Source of the DNA: Xanthomonas sacchari
Lineage (GTDB): Bacteria; Pseudomonadota; Gammaproteobacteria; Xanthomonadales; Xanthomonadaceae
NCBI RefSeq assembly: GCF_040529065.1
Contig: NZ_CP132343.1
Coordinates: 3,472,001-3,536,000, forward strand
Direction of reading: 5' to 3'
DNA length: 64,000 nt
Of the stretch, positions 19,051-27,097 are shown piece after piece. Position 1 is the first letter of the stretch. Every line of letters starts with the position of its first letter. The notes beneath the pieces were generated by a model that was not told the DNA's origin, did not search any database, and saw only the letters and a program-made list of their open reading frames with translations. The position numbers and the translations under genes are program-made.

Positions 19051-19548
19051 TCAGGAAAGGGGAATGGCGTCGTCGGGCGCGGCCAGCCAGCGCTCCACGA
19101 TCACCGCGGCGGCCACCGCGTCCAGCGCGGCGGCGTCGCGGCGGCGCTTGCGGCCGGCGGCGCGGTCCACCGCGAAGCGTTGCGCGGCCTCGACCGAACT
19201 GGAGCGTTCGTCGACCAGCACCACCGGCAGGCGGTAGCGCGTGCCGAGCTCGCGGGCGAAGGCGTGCGCACGCTTGCGGTTGGGCTGGTCGGCGCCGTCG
19301 AGGGTGAGCGGGTCGCCGACCACCAGGCCGTGCGGCCGCCATTCGGCGTGCAGGCGGTCCAGTGCCGGCCAGTCCGGCCCCTGCGCGTGCACGTCGATCA
19401 CCGCCAGCGCGCGCGCGCCGGTGCCGAACGGGCTGCCGACCGCCACGCCGATGCGGCGGTGGCCGACGTCGAAACCGAGCACTGTGCCGTCGCGGCGGAT
19501 CGTCGCGGGCGCCGGCGCACCAGGCTCAGGCAGGCCGGACTCAGGCAT
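19051..19548 (-). CDS. ruvX: Putative Holliday junction resolvase / pre-16S rRNA nuclease YqgF
   Basis: A 165-residue RNase H-fold nuclease. The first conserved acidic strand is [15 protein letters not shown]; the others are GDPL and [13 protein letters not shown] and the final [14 protein letters not shown]. In E. coli the protein acts in 5' maturation of 16S rRNA. Start 19548 makes an 8-base overlap (ATGCCTGA) with algH; the longer frame to 19647 only reads through algH. The N-terminus carries an unusual Pro/Ala-rich 15-residue extension before the fold. Confidence 0.94.
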   Translation of the reverse strand: MPESGLPEPGAPAPATIRRDGTVLGFDVGHRRIGVAVGSPFGTGARALAVIDVHAQGPDWPALDRLHAEWRPHGLVVGDPLTLDGADQPNRKRAHAFARELGTRYRLPVVLVDERSSSVEAAQRFAVDRAAGRKRRRDAAALDAVAAAVIVERWLAAPDDAIPLS

Positions 19549-20107
19549 GCCCGCTGTAGTCGGTGAGGCGGAACAGGTCCACGCCGATGCGCCCGGCCGC
19601 GGTCTGCCAGCGCCGCTCCAGCGGCAGCTCGAACAGCAGTTCGGCATCGGCCGGTGCGGTCAGCCAGCTGTTCTCGCCCAGTTCGTACTCCAGTTGGCCG
19701 GCGCCCCAGCCGGCGCAGCCCAGCGCGACCACCGCGTTGCGCGGGCCCTCGCCGCGCGCCATCGCCTCGAGCACGTCGCGCGAGGTGGTCAGGTACAGGC
19801 CGTCGGCGAACGCCAGGCTGGAATCCCAGCCGTGCGCGCCGTCGTGGATGACGAAGCCGCGCTCCGGATGCACCGGGCCGCCGCTGAGCACCACCTGCTC
19901 ACGCAGCGTGGCGTCGATGGTCTCGATGCCCATCTGCTCCAGCACTTCGCCCAGTGTGTATTCGGAGGCGCGGTTGACCACCACGCCCATCGCGCCGTTT
20001 TCGTCGTGCTGACAGATCAGCGCCACGCTGCGGGCGAAGTTGGGATCGGACAGCGCCGGCAGCGCGATCAGCAGTTGGTTGGCCAGAGGCGTGGGCAAAG
20101 CGGACAT
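19541..20107 (-). CDS. algH: YqgE/AlgH family protein
   Basis: A 188-residue cytoplasmic protein of the AlgH family, whose biochemical role is unsettled (linked to alginate regulation in Pseudomonas). Family features are the N-terminal [12 protein letters not shown] and [24 protein letters not shown], and the later [15 protein letters not shown] and [20 protein letters not shown]. It heads the algH-ruvX-pyrB operon. There is no ribosome binding site before its ATG; a TAGAAT hexamer ends exactly six bases upstream, so the mRNA may be leaderless. Confidence 0.96.
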   Translation of the reverse strand: MSALPTPLANQLLIALPALSDPNFARSVALICQHDENGAMGVVVNRASEYTLGEVLEQMGIETIDATLREQVVLSGGPVHPERGFVIHDGAHGWDSSLAFADGLYLTTSRDVLEAMARGEGPRNAVVALGCAGWGAGQLEYELGENSWLTAPADAELLFELPLERRWQTAAGRIGVDLFRLTDYSGHA

Positions 20108-20113
20108 GGCCCC

Positions 20114-20119
20114 ATTCTA
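20114..20119 (-). promoter_or_regulatory. -10 hexamer for algH, six bases before ATG
   Basis: TAGAAT on the minus strand, followed by GGGGCC and the algH ATG at 20107. Transcription would be expected to start at or next to the A of ATG. The -35 region is weak. Confidence 0.5.
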
Positions 20120-20212
20120 TCGTCCCTCCCGCGTGCGCGCTGCCCGGGCGACGGCGGGCTGCCATAATCCGCCCGACCGCGGCCGCGACCGGTCGCTCAG
20201 GAGCTCGCACGC

Positions 20213-22006
20213 ATGGACACGCCCCCCGACCTGCCACGCCAGACCCGCGCCTTCATCGTGCTGGTGGCCCTGCTGCAGGGCGCGCTGCTGTACCTGGCGC
20301 AGCGCGGCGCCGAGAGCGGCCTGTGGCCGTTCGGCTCGCTGGGCGGACAGGTGTGCTGGTACACCCTGGTGCTGACCGTGCCGACCATGACCCTGCTGTC
20401 GGTGCGGCACCTGGGCGCGCTGCGCCTGTGGCAGCACACCATCGCAGTGGCGGTGCTGGTGGCGGCCCTGTCCGCCTGGGCGGTGTGGAACGCCACCGGC
20501 GCGCCCGGCCTGCGCGCCAGCGAGGTGCTGGGCCCGTTCGGCGCGACCCTGGCGCTGGCGATGTTCGTGCTGCTGCCGTGGCTGCAGTGCCGGCTGCAGC
20601 ACGGGCGCTGGCAGGCGCCGTACCGCGACCTGTTCGAGCACGCCTGGCAGAACGCGCTGACCCTGGCGCTGGCGCTGCTGTTCTTGGGGATCTGCTGGCT
20701 GGTGCTGTGGCTGTGGGGCGCGCTGTTCACGCTGGTCAAGCTGACCCTGTTCCGCGACCTGTTTCGGCAGACCGCCTTCGTCTATCTGGCCACCGGCACC
20801 ATGTTCGGCCTGGGCATCCTGATCGGCCGCACCCAGCAGCGCGCGGTGCAGGTGATGCGGCAGATCCTGTTCGCGATCTGCACCGGGCTGCTGCCGCTGC
20901 TGGCATTCGTGGCGGTGCTGTTCGCGCTGAGCCTGCCGTTCACCGGCCTGCAGCCGCTGTGGGAAACCCGTGCGGCAGCCAGCATCCTGGCCGCCGTAGT
21001 GGTCACGCTGGTGGTGTTCGTCAATGCGGTGTACCAGGACGGCACCGCCGACGCGCCCTACCCGGCCTGGCTGCAACGGGTGATCGACGCCGGGCTGTTG
21101 AGCCTGCCGCTGTACGCGGGGCTCGCGCTGTACGCGCTGTGGCTGCGCATCGCGCAGTACGGCTGGAGTATCGAGCGCTTTGCCGGCGTGCTGGTCGCGG
21201 TGGTCGCCTGCGGCTACGCATGCGGTTATGCCTGGGCGGTGCTGCGCCCGGGCGCACGCTGGCTGCAGCCGCTGGCGCCGGTGAACCGGGTGTTGTCGTG
21301 GGTGGTGATCGGCCTGGCGCTGGCGACCAGTTCGCCGCTGCTGGACCCCTACCGCCTGGTCGTCGGCGACCAACTGCAGCGCCTGGCCGATGGCCGCACC
21401 AGCGCCGCGCAACTGGACCTGGCCTACCTGCGCTTCGACAGCGGCCGCCGTGGCTACCGCGCGGTGCAGGCGCTGCGCGAGGTGCCCGCGTTTGCCGACG
21501 ATCCGGTGCAGCGCGAGCGCCTGCAGCGGATGCTGCAGCGCCAGAAGCGCTGGGGCGACGAGGACGACGAAACGCCGCGCAGCGACGATCCGCTGCAGGT
21601 GCGCCAGCGCATCGTGCTGGCCGCCGGCAGCGCGGATCCCGACGCCGCATGGTGGCAGGCGCTGCTGGCCGGGCGCATCGAGGACGCCAACTGTCGGCGC
21701 GCGTACGCGCACTGCGTGGCGCTACGCCGCGACCTGGACGGCGATGGACACGAGGACGTGCTGCTGTGCAATGCCAGCGTCGGCTATGGCGTCGAATGCC
21801 GCATCCACACCGACCCGGGCAGCGGCTGGCGCGACGTGGCGCGGACCCATTTCTTCCCGCGTCATGGCGACAACGCCGAGGCGCTGTACCAGGCGCTGCG
21901 CGACGGCAAGCTGCAGGTGCTGCCGCGGCGCTGGCCCGACCTGCAACTTCCCGGCACCCAGCGGACCGAGCTGTACCCCGCCGACCCCAACGACCAGACC
22001 GACTGA
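20213..22006 (+). CDS. DUF4153-type polytopic membrane protein
   Basis: A 597-residue protein of unknown function. The first 380 residues hold about 12 membrane segments, in line with the DUF4153 family. The last 200 are soluble: an Arg-rich linker with DEDDETPRSDD, then DLDGDGHEDVLL, a D-x-D-x-D loop typical of calcium-binding or FG-GAP-like repeats. The ATG at 20213 has AGGAG 10 bases upstream, and CATAAT at 20163 may be its -10. It is divergent from algH. The tag gene follows after 14 bases, so the two are probably co-transcribed. Confidence 0.85.
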   Translation: MDTPPDLPRQTRAFIVLVALLQGALLYLAQRGAESGLWPFGSLGGQVCWYTLVLTVPTMTLLSVRHLGALRLWQHTIAVAVLVAALSAWAVWNATGAPGLRASEVLGPFGATLALAMFVLLPWLQCRLQHGRWQAPYRDLFEHAWQNALTLALALLFLGICWLVLWLWGALFTLVKLTLFRDLFRQTAFVYLATGTMFGLGILIGRTQQRAVQVMRQILFAICTGLLPLLAFVAVLFALSLPFTGLQPLWETRAAASILAAVVVTLVVFVNAVYQDGTADAPYPAWLQRVIDAGLLSLPLYAGLALYALWLRIAQYGWSIERFAGVLVAVVACGYACGYAWAVLRPGARWLQPLAPVNRVLSWVVIGLALATSSPLLDPYRLVVGDQLQRLADGRTSAAQLDLAYLRFDSGRRGYRAVQALREVPAFADDPVQRERLQRMLQRQKRWGDEDDETPRSDDPLQVRQRIVLAAGSADPDAAWWQALLAGRIEDANCRRAYAHCVALRRDLDGDGHEDVLLCNASVGYGVECRIHTDPGSGWRDVARTHFFPRHGDNAEALYQALRDGKLQVLPRRWPDLQLPGTQRTELYPADPNDQTD

Positions 22007-22020
22007 CGGACACCCGCCGC

Positions 22021-22560
22021 ATGAGCAGCTATTGCGATATCGCCCCTGGCCATCCGGTGCATGGCCACTACCACGACCACGAGTATGGCGTGCCGCAACG
22101 CACCGAAGCCGACCTGTTCGAGCGGCTGGTGCTGGAGATCAACCAGGCCGGGCTGAGCTGGGAGCTGATGCTGAAGAAGCGCGCGGGTTTCCGCGCCGCC
22201 TACGCCGGCTTCGACGTGGACACGGTGGCGGCCTTCGGCGAGGCCGACGTGCTGCGCCTGCTCGGCGATGCCGGCATCATCCGCAACCGGCTCAAGGTGC
22301 AGGCGGCGATCCACAACGCGCAGGTGATCCAGGGGCTGCGGGCCAGCCACGGCAGCTTCGCCGCGTGGCTGGACGCTCAGCATCCGCGCAGCAAGGCGGA
22401 GTGGATCAAGCTGTTCAAGCGCACCTTCCGCTTCACCGGCGGCGAGATCACCGGCGAGTTCCTGATGAGCCTGGGCTACCTGCCCGGCGCGCACCGCGAA
22501 GACTGTCCGGCGTTCGCGCGCATCGCGCAGTTGGATCCGCCGTGGATGCGCGCCGGCTGA
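22021..22560 (+). CDS. tag: DNA-3-methyladenine glycosylase I
   Basis: A 179-residue base-excision repair enzyme that removes 3-methyladenine from alkylated DNA. It aligns well by eye with E. coli Tag: YHDHEYGVPQ, the catalytic region LEINQAGLSWELMLKKR with Glu before the Q-A-G-L-S-W run, DAGIIRNRLKVQA, and FLMSLGYLPGAHREDC. The zinc site is conserved: Cys5, a His of the HYHDHEYG stretch, and the C-terminal His and Cys spaced four apart (HREDC). It follows the DUF4153 gene by 14 bases. No adaptive-response genes are beside it. Confidence 0.95.
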   Translation: MSSYCDIAPGHPVHGHYHDHEYGVPQRTEADLFERLVLEINQAGLSWELMLKKRAGFRAAYAGFDVDTVAAFGEADVLRLLGDAGIIRNRLKVQAAIHNAQVIQGLRASHGSFAAWLDAQHPRSKAEWIKLFKRTFRFTGGEITGEFLMSLGYLPGAHREDCPAFARIAQLDPPWMRAG

Positions 22561-22645
22561 GGCCGACGGCACGCGAGAGTCGGCACGACGCCGCCTTGGC
22601 GCGGCCTGCACGAGAACTGCACGACAGCGACGGCATGGTCGGCGC

Positions 22646-23566
22646 ATGGCTTTGCGCATCGGCATTTCCGGCTGGCGCTACCCGCGCTGGCGCGGCGTCT
22701 TCTACCCGTCCGAGCTGACCCAGCGGCGGGAGCTGGAATATGCCGCGCGATGCTTCCGCTCGGTGGAACTCAACGGCTCGTTCTATTCGCTGCAGACCCC
22801 GAAGAGCTACACCGCCTGGCATGACGCCACGCCACGCGGCTTCGTGTTCGCGGTCAAGGGGCCGCGCTTCGTCACCCACCTGAAGCGGCTGCGCGACTGC
22901 GAGCAGCCGCTGGCCAATTTCTTCGCCTCCGGCCTGCTCGCATTGGGCCCGAAGCTGGGTCCGCTGCTGTGGCAACTGCCGCCGTCGCTGGCCTTCGATC
23001 ACGACCTGCTGGATGCCTTCCTGACGCTGCTGCCGCGCACCAGCGAGGCCGCCCTGGCGCTGGCGCGCAAGCGCGACACTGCGCGCATGCGCGAACGCAG
23101 CGTGCTGCGGATCGACCGCAACCGGCGCCTGCGCCATGCGCTGGAAGTGCGCCACCCCAGCTTCGCCACGCCGGAGGCGGTGGCCTTGCTTCGGAAACAT
23201 CGGGTGGCGCTGGTGCAGGCCGACACCGCCGGCAAGTGGCCGTATCTGGAAGACGTGACCGCCGATTTCCTGTACCTGCGCCTGCACGGCGATGCGCAAC
23301 TCTATGCCAGCGGCTACGACGACAAGGCGCTCGACGCCTGGGCCAGGCGCATCGACGCCTGGCACCGCGGCGGCGAGCCGGCCGACGCACAGCGAGTCGG
23401 TCCTCGCGCCCCGACGCGGGTGCGCCGCGACGTGTACTGCTATTTCGACAACGACATGAAGGTACACGCGCCGTTCGACGCGCGGCGCCTGGCGCAACGG
23501 CTGGGCGTGCCGACGCCGTGCCCGGCGCGCGGCGACAGCGACAGCGACAGCGACAGCGAGGATTGA
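22646..23566 (+). CDS. DUF72 (YecE-like) TIM-barrel protein with Asp-Ser tail
   Basis: A 306-residue cytoplasmic protein of the DUF72 family, predicted TIM barrel, function unknown. Family parts visible are the N-terminal IGISGWRYPRWRGVFYP, the VELNGSFYSLQTPKSY strand, and YLRLHGDAQLYASGYDDKAL plus YCYFDNDM near the end. It departs from its family in a C-terminal tail of alternating Asp and Ser (residues about 296-306), encoded by a hexamer repeat. It is 85 bases after tag, so may share its transcript. Confidence 0.88.
   Translation: MALRIGISGWRYPRWRGVFYPSELTQRRELEYAARCFRSVELNGSFYSLQTPKSYTAWHDATPRGFVFAVKGPRFVTHLKRLRDCEQPLANFFASGLLALGPKLGPLLWQLPPSLAFDHDLLDAFLTLLPRTSEAALALARKRDTARMRERSVLRIDRNRRLRHALEVRHPSFATPEAVALLRKHRVALVQADTAGKWPYLEDVTADFLYLRLHGDAQLYASGYDDKALDAWARRIDAWHRGGEPADAQRVGPRAPTRVRRDVYCYFDNDMKVHAPFDARRLAQRLGVPTPCPARGDSDSDSDSED
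23534..23557 (+). repeat. GACAGC hexamer repeat, four copies
   Basis: Four perfect tandem copies within the end of the DUF72 gene, encoding Asp-Ser pairs. Changes in copy number would keep the frame. Confidence 0.9.
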
Positions 23567-23623
23567 GCGGCCCGCTGTGTCGGAACTGCACGTCACGCCA
23601 GGGCGCTGTCCGACCGCTATCGC

Positions 23624-23690
23624 GTAGGAGCGGCTTCAGCCGCGACGCGGTGTTACCGGCCGTGCCCGTCGCGGCTGAAGCCGCTCCTGC
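23624..23690. repeat. Family A palindromic repeat
   Basis: Full copy between the convergent DUF72 and LodB-like genes. The right arm ends CTCCTGC instead of CTCCTAC. The rest of the gap to 23820 holds no gene. Confidence 0.9.
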
Positions 23691-23819
23691 GCACTGCCTT
23701 TCGTCGTGATGAAAGAATCGCGGACGTCACGCCTGCACGTGCCTGCCTCTTCCATCGTGTTCAAAGACGCGCTGCCGACGCACTGGGCGGGCCAGGCGCC
23801 GTGCTCCAGTGCCGCCGCA

Positions 23820-24956
23820 TCAGCCCGCCAGCCGCGCCTGCCAGAACGGCGCCTGCGCCCAGCGCCGCTCGCGCGCGTACAAGGCCCCGCGTTCGCGCAG
23901 GTAGGCGCGGAAGCGCGCGAACACGCCGTCCTGGTACGCCGCCAGCGGTGCCGGGCCAGCGCCTTGCAGATGCGCCGCCAGCGCATGCGCGGCCGCCTCG
24001 CCGTCCTGCAAGGCCTTGACGATGCCGTGGGCGGTCAGCGGATCGTAGGCGCTGGCCGCGTCGCCCACCGCCAGCCAGTCGGCGCCCACCACGCGACTGA
24101 GAATCGCCGACGGCCCCAGCGCCGCGATCAGGCCATCAGCCTCGGGCGCGCGCGCCGCGCCCTGCGCCAACCACTGCGCGACATGCCGGGTCTGCTGCGC
24201 CGCCGCCAGCCACACGTCGCGGTCCAGGAAGTGCCGTTGCCGGCGCGGCTCCAGCGCCAGGGCCAGCATCAGCCGCTGGTCCGGCAACTTCGCCGCATAC
24301 CACCAGCCGTCGGCGCAGGCCTCCAGCAAGGCCTGCGACGGAATCGCCTCGGCCTGCTCCAGCGCGAACACGCCGGCGACGAAGGCCAGGCAGTCCACCT
24401 CGTTGCGGGCAACGCCCAGCCGCCGCACGGCTGCGGCGGCGATACCGCTGGCATCCACCAGGAACCCGGCGCGCAGTCGGCGCACGTCGCCCTGCTCGCC
24501 TTGCAGCTCCAGCACGTGATCGCCATCGGCGGCGCGGCCGACCGCGCCCAGGCGCAGGCCGCGCAACAGCCTGCCGCCCTGCGCTGGCACCGCCGCGGCC
24601 AGCATCGCGTCGAAGGCGGCGCGGTCCACGTGCCAGCCCTTGCCCTGGCCGGCGACGATGAAATCGTTGTAGCCCAACTCCGGCCGGCCCCAACTGGCGC
24701 AACTGCCGGCCGAGGCCAGCGGCCGCTGCGCCAGGAACGCCTCCCACACGCCCAGCCGCTGCAGCGCCGCGCTGGCGGTCGGCGCCAGCGCCTCGCCCAG
24801 CCGCCAGCCCGCCGCGCGACCCATGTCCACCACGACCACGTCCTCGACCCCGCGCGCGGCCAGCGCCAGCGCGGTGGCGCAGCCGGCGGCGCCGCCGCCG
24901 ACGATCACCACGGCGTGGCGAGCGTCGCCGGCAACCGCGTCACCCGGACGAAGCAA
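23820..24956 (-). CDS. LodB-like FAD-dependent maturation flavoprotein
   Basis: A 378-residue flavoprotein related to tryptophan halogenase-type monooxygenases. The dinucleotide motif VIVGGGAAGCATALALAARG begins at residue 17 and the second FAD motif is GDAASAYDPLTAHGIVKAL near residue 295. In Marinomonas, LodB is required to form the cysteine tryptophylquinone cofactor of LodA. The gene starts with TTG at 24956 inside the end of the LodA-like gene (17-base overlap), which suggests translational coupling; a GTG 15 codons later is an alternative. Halogenase is less likely because of the LodA-like partner and because no KxWxWxIP-type motif is seen. Confidence 0.87.
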   Translation of the reverse strand: MLRPGDAVAGDARHAVVIVGGGAAGCATALALAARGVEDVVVVDMGRAAGWRLGEALAPTASAALQRLGVWEAFLAQRPLASAGSCASWGRPELGYNDFIVAGQGKGWHVDRAAFDAMLAAAVPAQGGRLLRGLRLGAVGRAADGDHVLELQGEQGDVRRLRAGFLVDASGIAAAAVRRLGVARNEVDCLAFVAGVFALEQAEAIPSQALLEACADGWWYAAKLPDQRLMLALALEPRRQRHFLDRDVWLAAAQQTRHVAQWLAQGAARAPEADGLIAALGPSAILSRVVGADWLAVGDAASAYDPLTAHGIVKALQDGEAAAHALAAHLQGAGPAPLAAYQDGVFARFRAYLRERGALYARERRWAQAPFWQARLAG

Positions 24957-27060
24957 GCCCTTCGGCCTCGGTACTGGGGCACTTCGGCTTCGCCGCGGAC
25001 GTGAAGGCGGGTACGTCCGCCATCGGCCAGGGCGCCACGAATTCCTTGCCCGGGTCGAACCCGCTCGCCACTTCCAGGAACATATCCGGCGGATAGTCGG
25101 GCATGCCGTTCGGTGCGGCGATCTGGTTGCCGCTGATCAGGAAGCCGACCTTGGCCCAGTTGGCGACGAAATCCTCGTAGCACTGGAAGCGCCCGGCCTG
25201 CGCCGGATAGTCGCTGTCGGTGCCGGCGCCGCGCACCGAGTAGACCTGTGACCCCAGGTACCAGGTGTCGTCGTCCGGATCGACCTGGCACAGCGCCGCC
25301 GGGTACACGGCGAATGGCCGCTCCGCCGGCCACGACCAGAACAGGGTATTGTTCGGATTGACCGTCTGCTGCCCGGGATTGGGATCGGGCAGATGGGTGG
25401 CGCAGGAGTTGTAGTCGGTATGCCAGGGCACCGACATGAATTTGGACAGATCGCCCGGCTCCACCGGATGCGTTTGCAGCGGCACATAGCCGAAGCTCAG
25501 GAACGCGCTGTCCTTGCTCGCCTTGCCGTAGTCCAGCGGCGCCTGGTTGATGCGGAACGGACCACAGTCCTTGGCCTGCCAGTCCTGCACGTAGAGGTTG
25601 ACGTCGCGGATCGGGAACGACACCTCGATGCCGGGGCTGTAGCGGCCGCCCAGGCAGTTCTGCAGCGTGGCGCGATCCAGCGCTTCGCCCGGCCCCAGCG
25701 TCGGCGCGCCCACCTGCACGTAGTTGTTGCCGTGCCACTGGCTCAGCAGGAAGTACTGGGTGGAACTGACGCTGAGGAAACTCTTCTGCGCATCGCCCAG
25801 CGACAGCGGCATCATCGGCGAGCCGGTCTCGGTGTCCGCAGCGGAAGCCGGATCGCGGATCAGCGTCTTCAGGTTGGGAATCTTGGCGCCCGGATCGTCG
25901 GTGGGCTGGATCTGCCCGATCGTGTCGTGGCCCTTGATCGCCCCCGACGGCAGATTGGTGTTCCACCGCTGCAGCATCGCCGCGTGGAAGATCGGCTGGA
26001 TGTCGTCGCTGAAGGACGGCTTATAGGTCGGCAGGAACCCGCCGTTGGCGTACAGCGACGGCACCAGGCCCAGTGTACGTACCCACACGTCGTAGACGTC
26101 GTCCCAGGTGGACACCACGTTGCGGGTCTGCGGCGCATAGCCCGGATCGCCGGTGACATACCACGCGCCCTGCACGCTGGCGGTGCTGCCGTCGGTGAAG
26201 AGCAACACGGCATTGACCGGGCCATCGGCGGCATCGTCGTACCACAGGCCGTTCTCGGTCGGGTCGCCCAACTCCGGATACTTGCCGTCGGCCCCGATCA
26301 CCGCCGAGGTCCGGGCGAAGCCGCCGGCCACGATCAGCGCGCCGTTGGCCTCCACGCGCATGTCGCCCAACGAATCGAGCTTGCCGAGCGGTTCGTGCAG
26401 CGTATGGAACATCGAGGGGAAGCTGACCGGATAGGCCGGCTGCTGCTGGATCGTGCCGCCGGCATCGGCGTAGCTGGCGGTGGTGGTCATGTCGAAGGCG
26501 ACCACGCTGCTGCCCGCGGCGGCGGCGCTGAGTGCGCGCGGGCCAGCATCGATCACCAACTGCCGCAACCGCGTCGGATCGTTGGGATCGGCCGGATTGG
26601 CCGCATCGGGATAGTTCGGGTTGCGCAGTTCCAGCAAGCCGGGCTCCTCGTAGGCACCGATGCCGCGGAACTGGCCGCCCTGGCTCACCGTCGAATAGTT
26701 GTTGAGCTTCTTGTTGGCCAGGTGCACGGTCCAGACGATGTCCTTGACCGTCTTGCCGTCGATCGTGCTGCCCACGTCCACGCGCACGCCGCCGCCGTTG
26801 GGATAGGTGCCGGAACTGCCGCTGGGGTAGGCGTAGATGTGGAAGCGCGCGGCCTGGCGCTTGACGTTGCCGTCGGCGTCGCGGAATTGCGCGGCGGTGA
26901 TCGGCGTGGATTCGGTCTCCGGCTGCACCGGCAGTCCGCCGAACCGGCCGTCGGCATCGCGGGTACCGGCCGCGGTGACCGGCGCGAGATAGAACTCCTG
27001 GCTGTCGCCGACGCGGCCGATGCCGATCGCCGGATGCACGCGAAACACGTTGCTGGTCAT
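24940..27060 (-). CDS. LodA/GoxA-like quinoprotein amino-acid oxidase
   Basis: A 706-residue member of the LodA family, whose studied members (lysine epsilon-oxidase, glycine oxidase) use a cysteine tryptophylquinone made from their own residues. The N-terminus MTSNVFRVHPAIGIGRVGDS and the core CLGGRYSPGIEVSFPIRD are typical. The cofactor region reads VPWHTDYNSCA, with Cys553 as probable cross-linked cysteine and Asp549 four residues before it, the same spacing as Asp512/Cys516 of LodA as I recall it. The Trp partner should be in FWSWPAERP (Trp575 or Trp577). No signal peptide is visible. ATG 27060 has an AGGAG site. The substrate is not predictable by eye. Confidence 0.88.
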   Translation of the reverse strand: MTSNVFRVHPAIGIGRVGDSQEFYLAPVTAAGTRDADGRFGGLPVQPETESTPITAAQFRDADGNVKRQAARFHIYAYPSGSSGTYPNGGGVRVDVGSTIDGKTVKDIVWTVHLANKKLNNYSTVSQGGQFRGIGAYEEPGLLELRNPNYPDAANPADPNDPTRLRQLVIDAGPRALSAAAAGSSVVAFDMTTTASYADAGGTIQQQPAYPVSFPSMFHTLHEPLGKLDSLGDMRVEANGALIVAGGFARTSAVIGADGKYPELGDPTENGLWYDDAADGPVNAVLLFTDGSTASVQGAWYVTGDPGYAPQTRNVVSTWDDVYDVWVRTLGLVPSLYANGGFLPTYKPSFSDDIQPIFHAAMLQRWNTNLPSGAIKGHDTIGQIQPTDDPGAKIPNLKTLIRDPASAADTETGSPMMPLSLGDAQKSFLSVSSTQYFLLSQWHGNNYVQVGAPTLGPGEALDRATLQNCLGGRYSPGIEVSFPIRDVNLYVQDWQAKDCGPFRINQAPLDYGKASKDSAFLSFGYVPLQTHPVEPGDLSKFMSVPWHTDYNSCATHLPDPNPGQQTVNPNNTLFWSWPAERPFAVYPAALCQVDPDDDTWYLGSQVYSVRGAGTDSDYPAQAGRFQCYEDFVANWAKVGFLISGNQIAAPNGMPDYPPDMFLEVASGFDPGKEFVAPWPMADVPAFTSAAKPKCPSTEAEGLASSG

Positions 27061-27097
27061 GGTGACTTGCTCCTGATCCGGGTGAGAGGGACGCGCC

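Noticed and set aside
23820-24956. Tryptophan halogenase
   Set aside because: The fold is related, but I see no halogenase-type WxWxIP motif, and overlap with a LodA-like gene fits a LodB role better.
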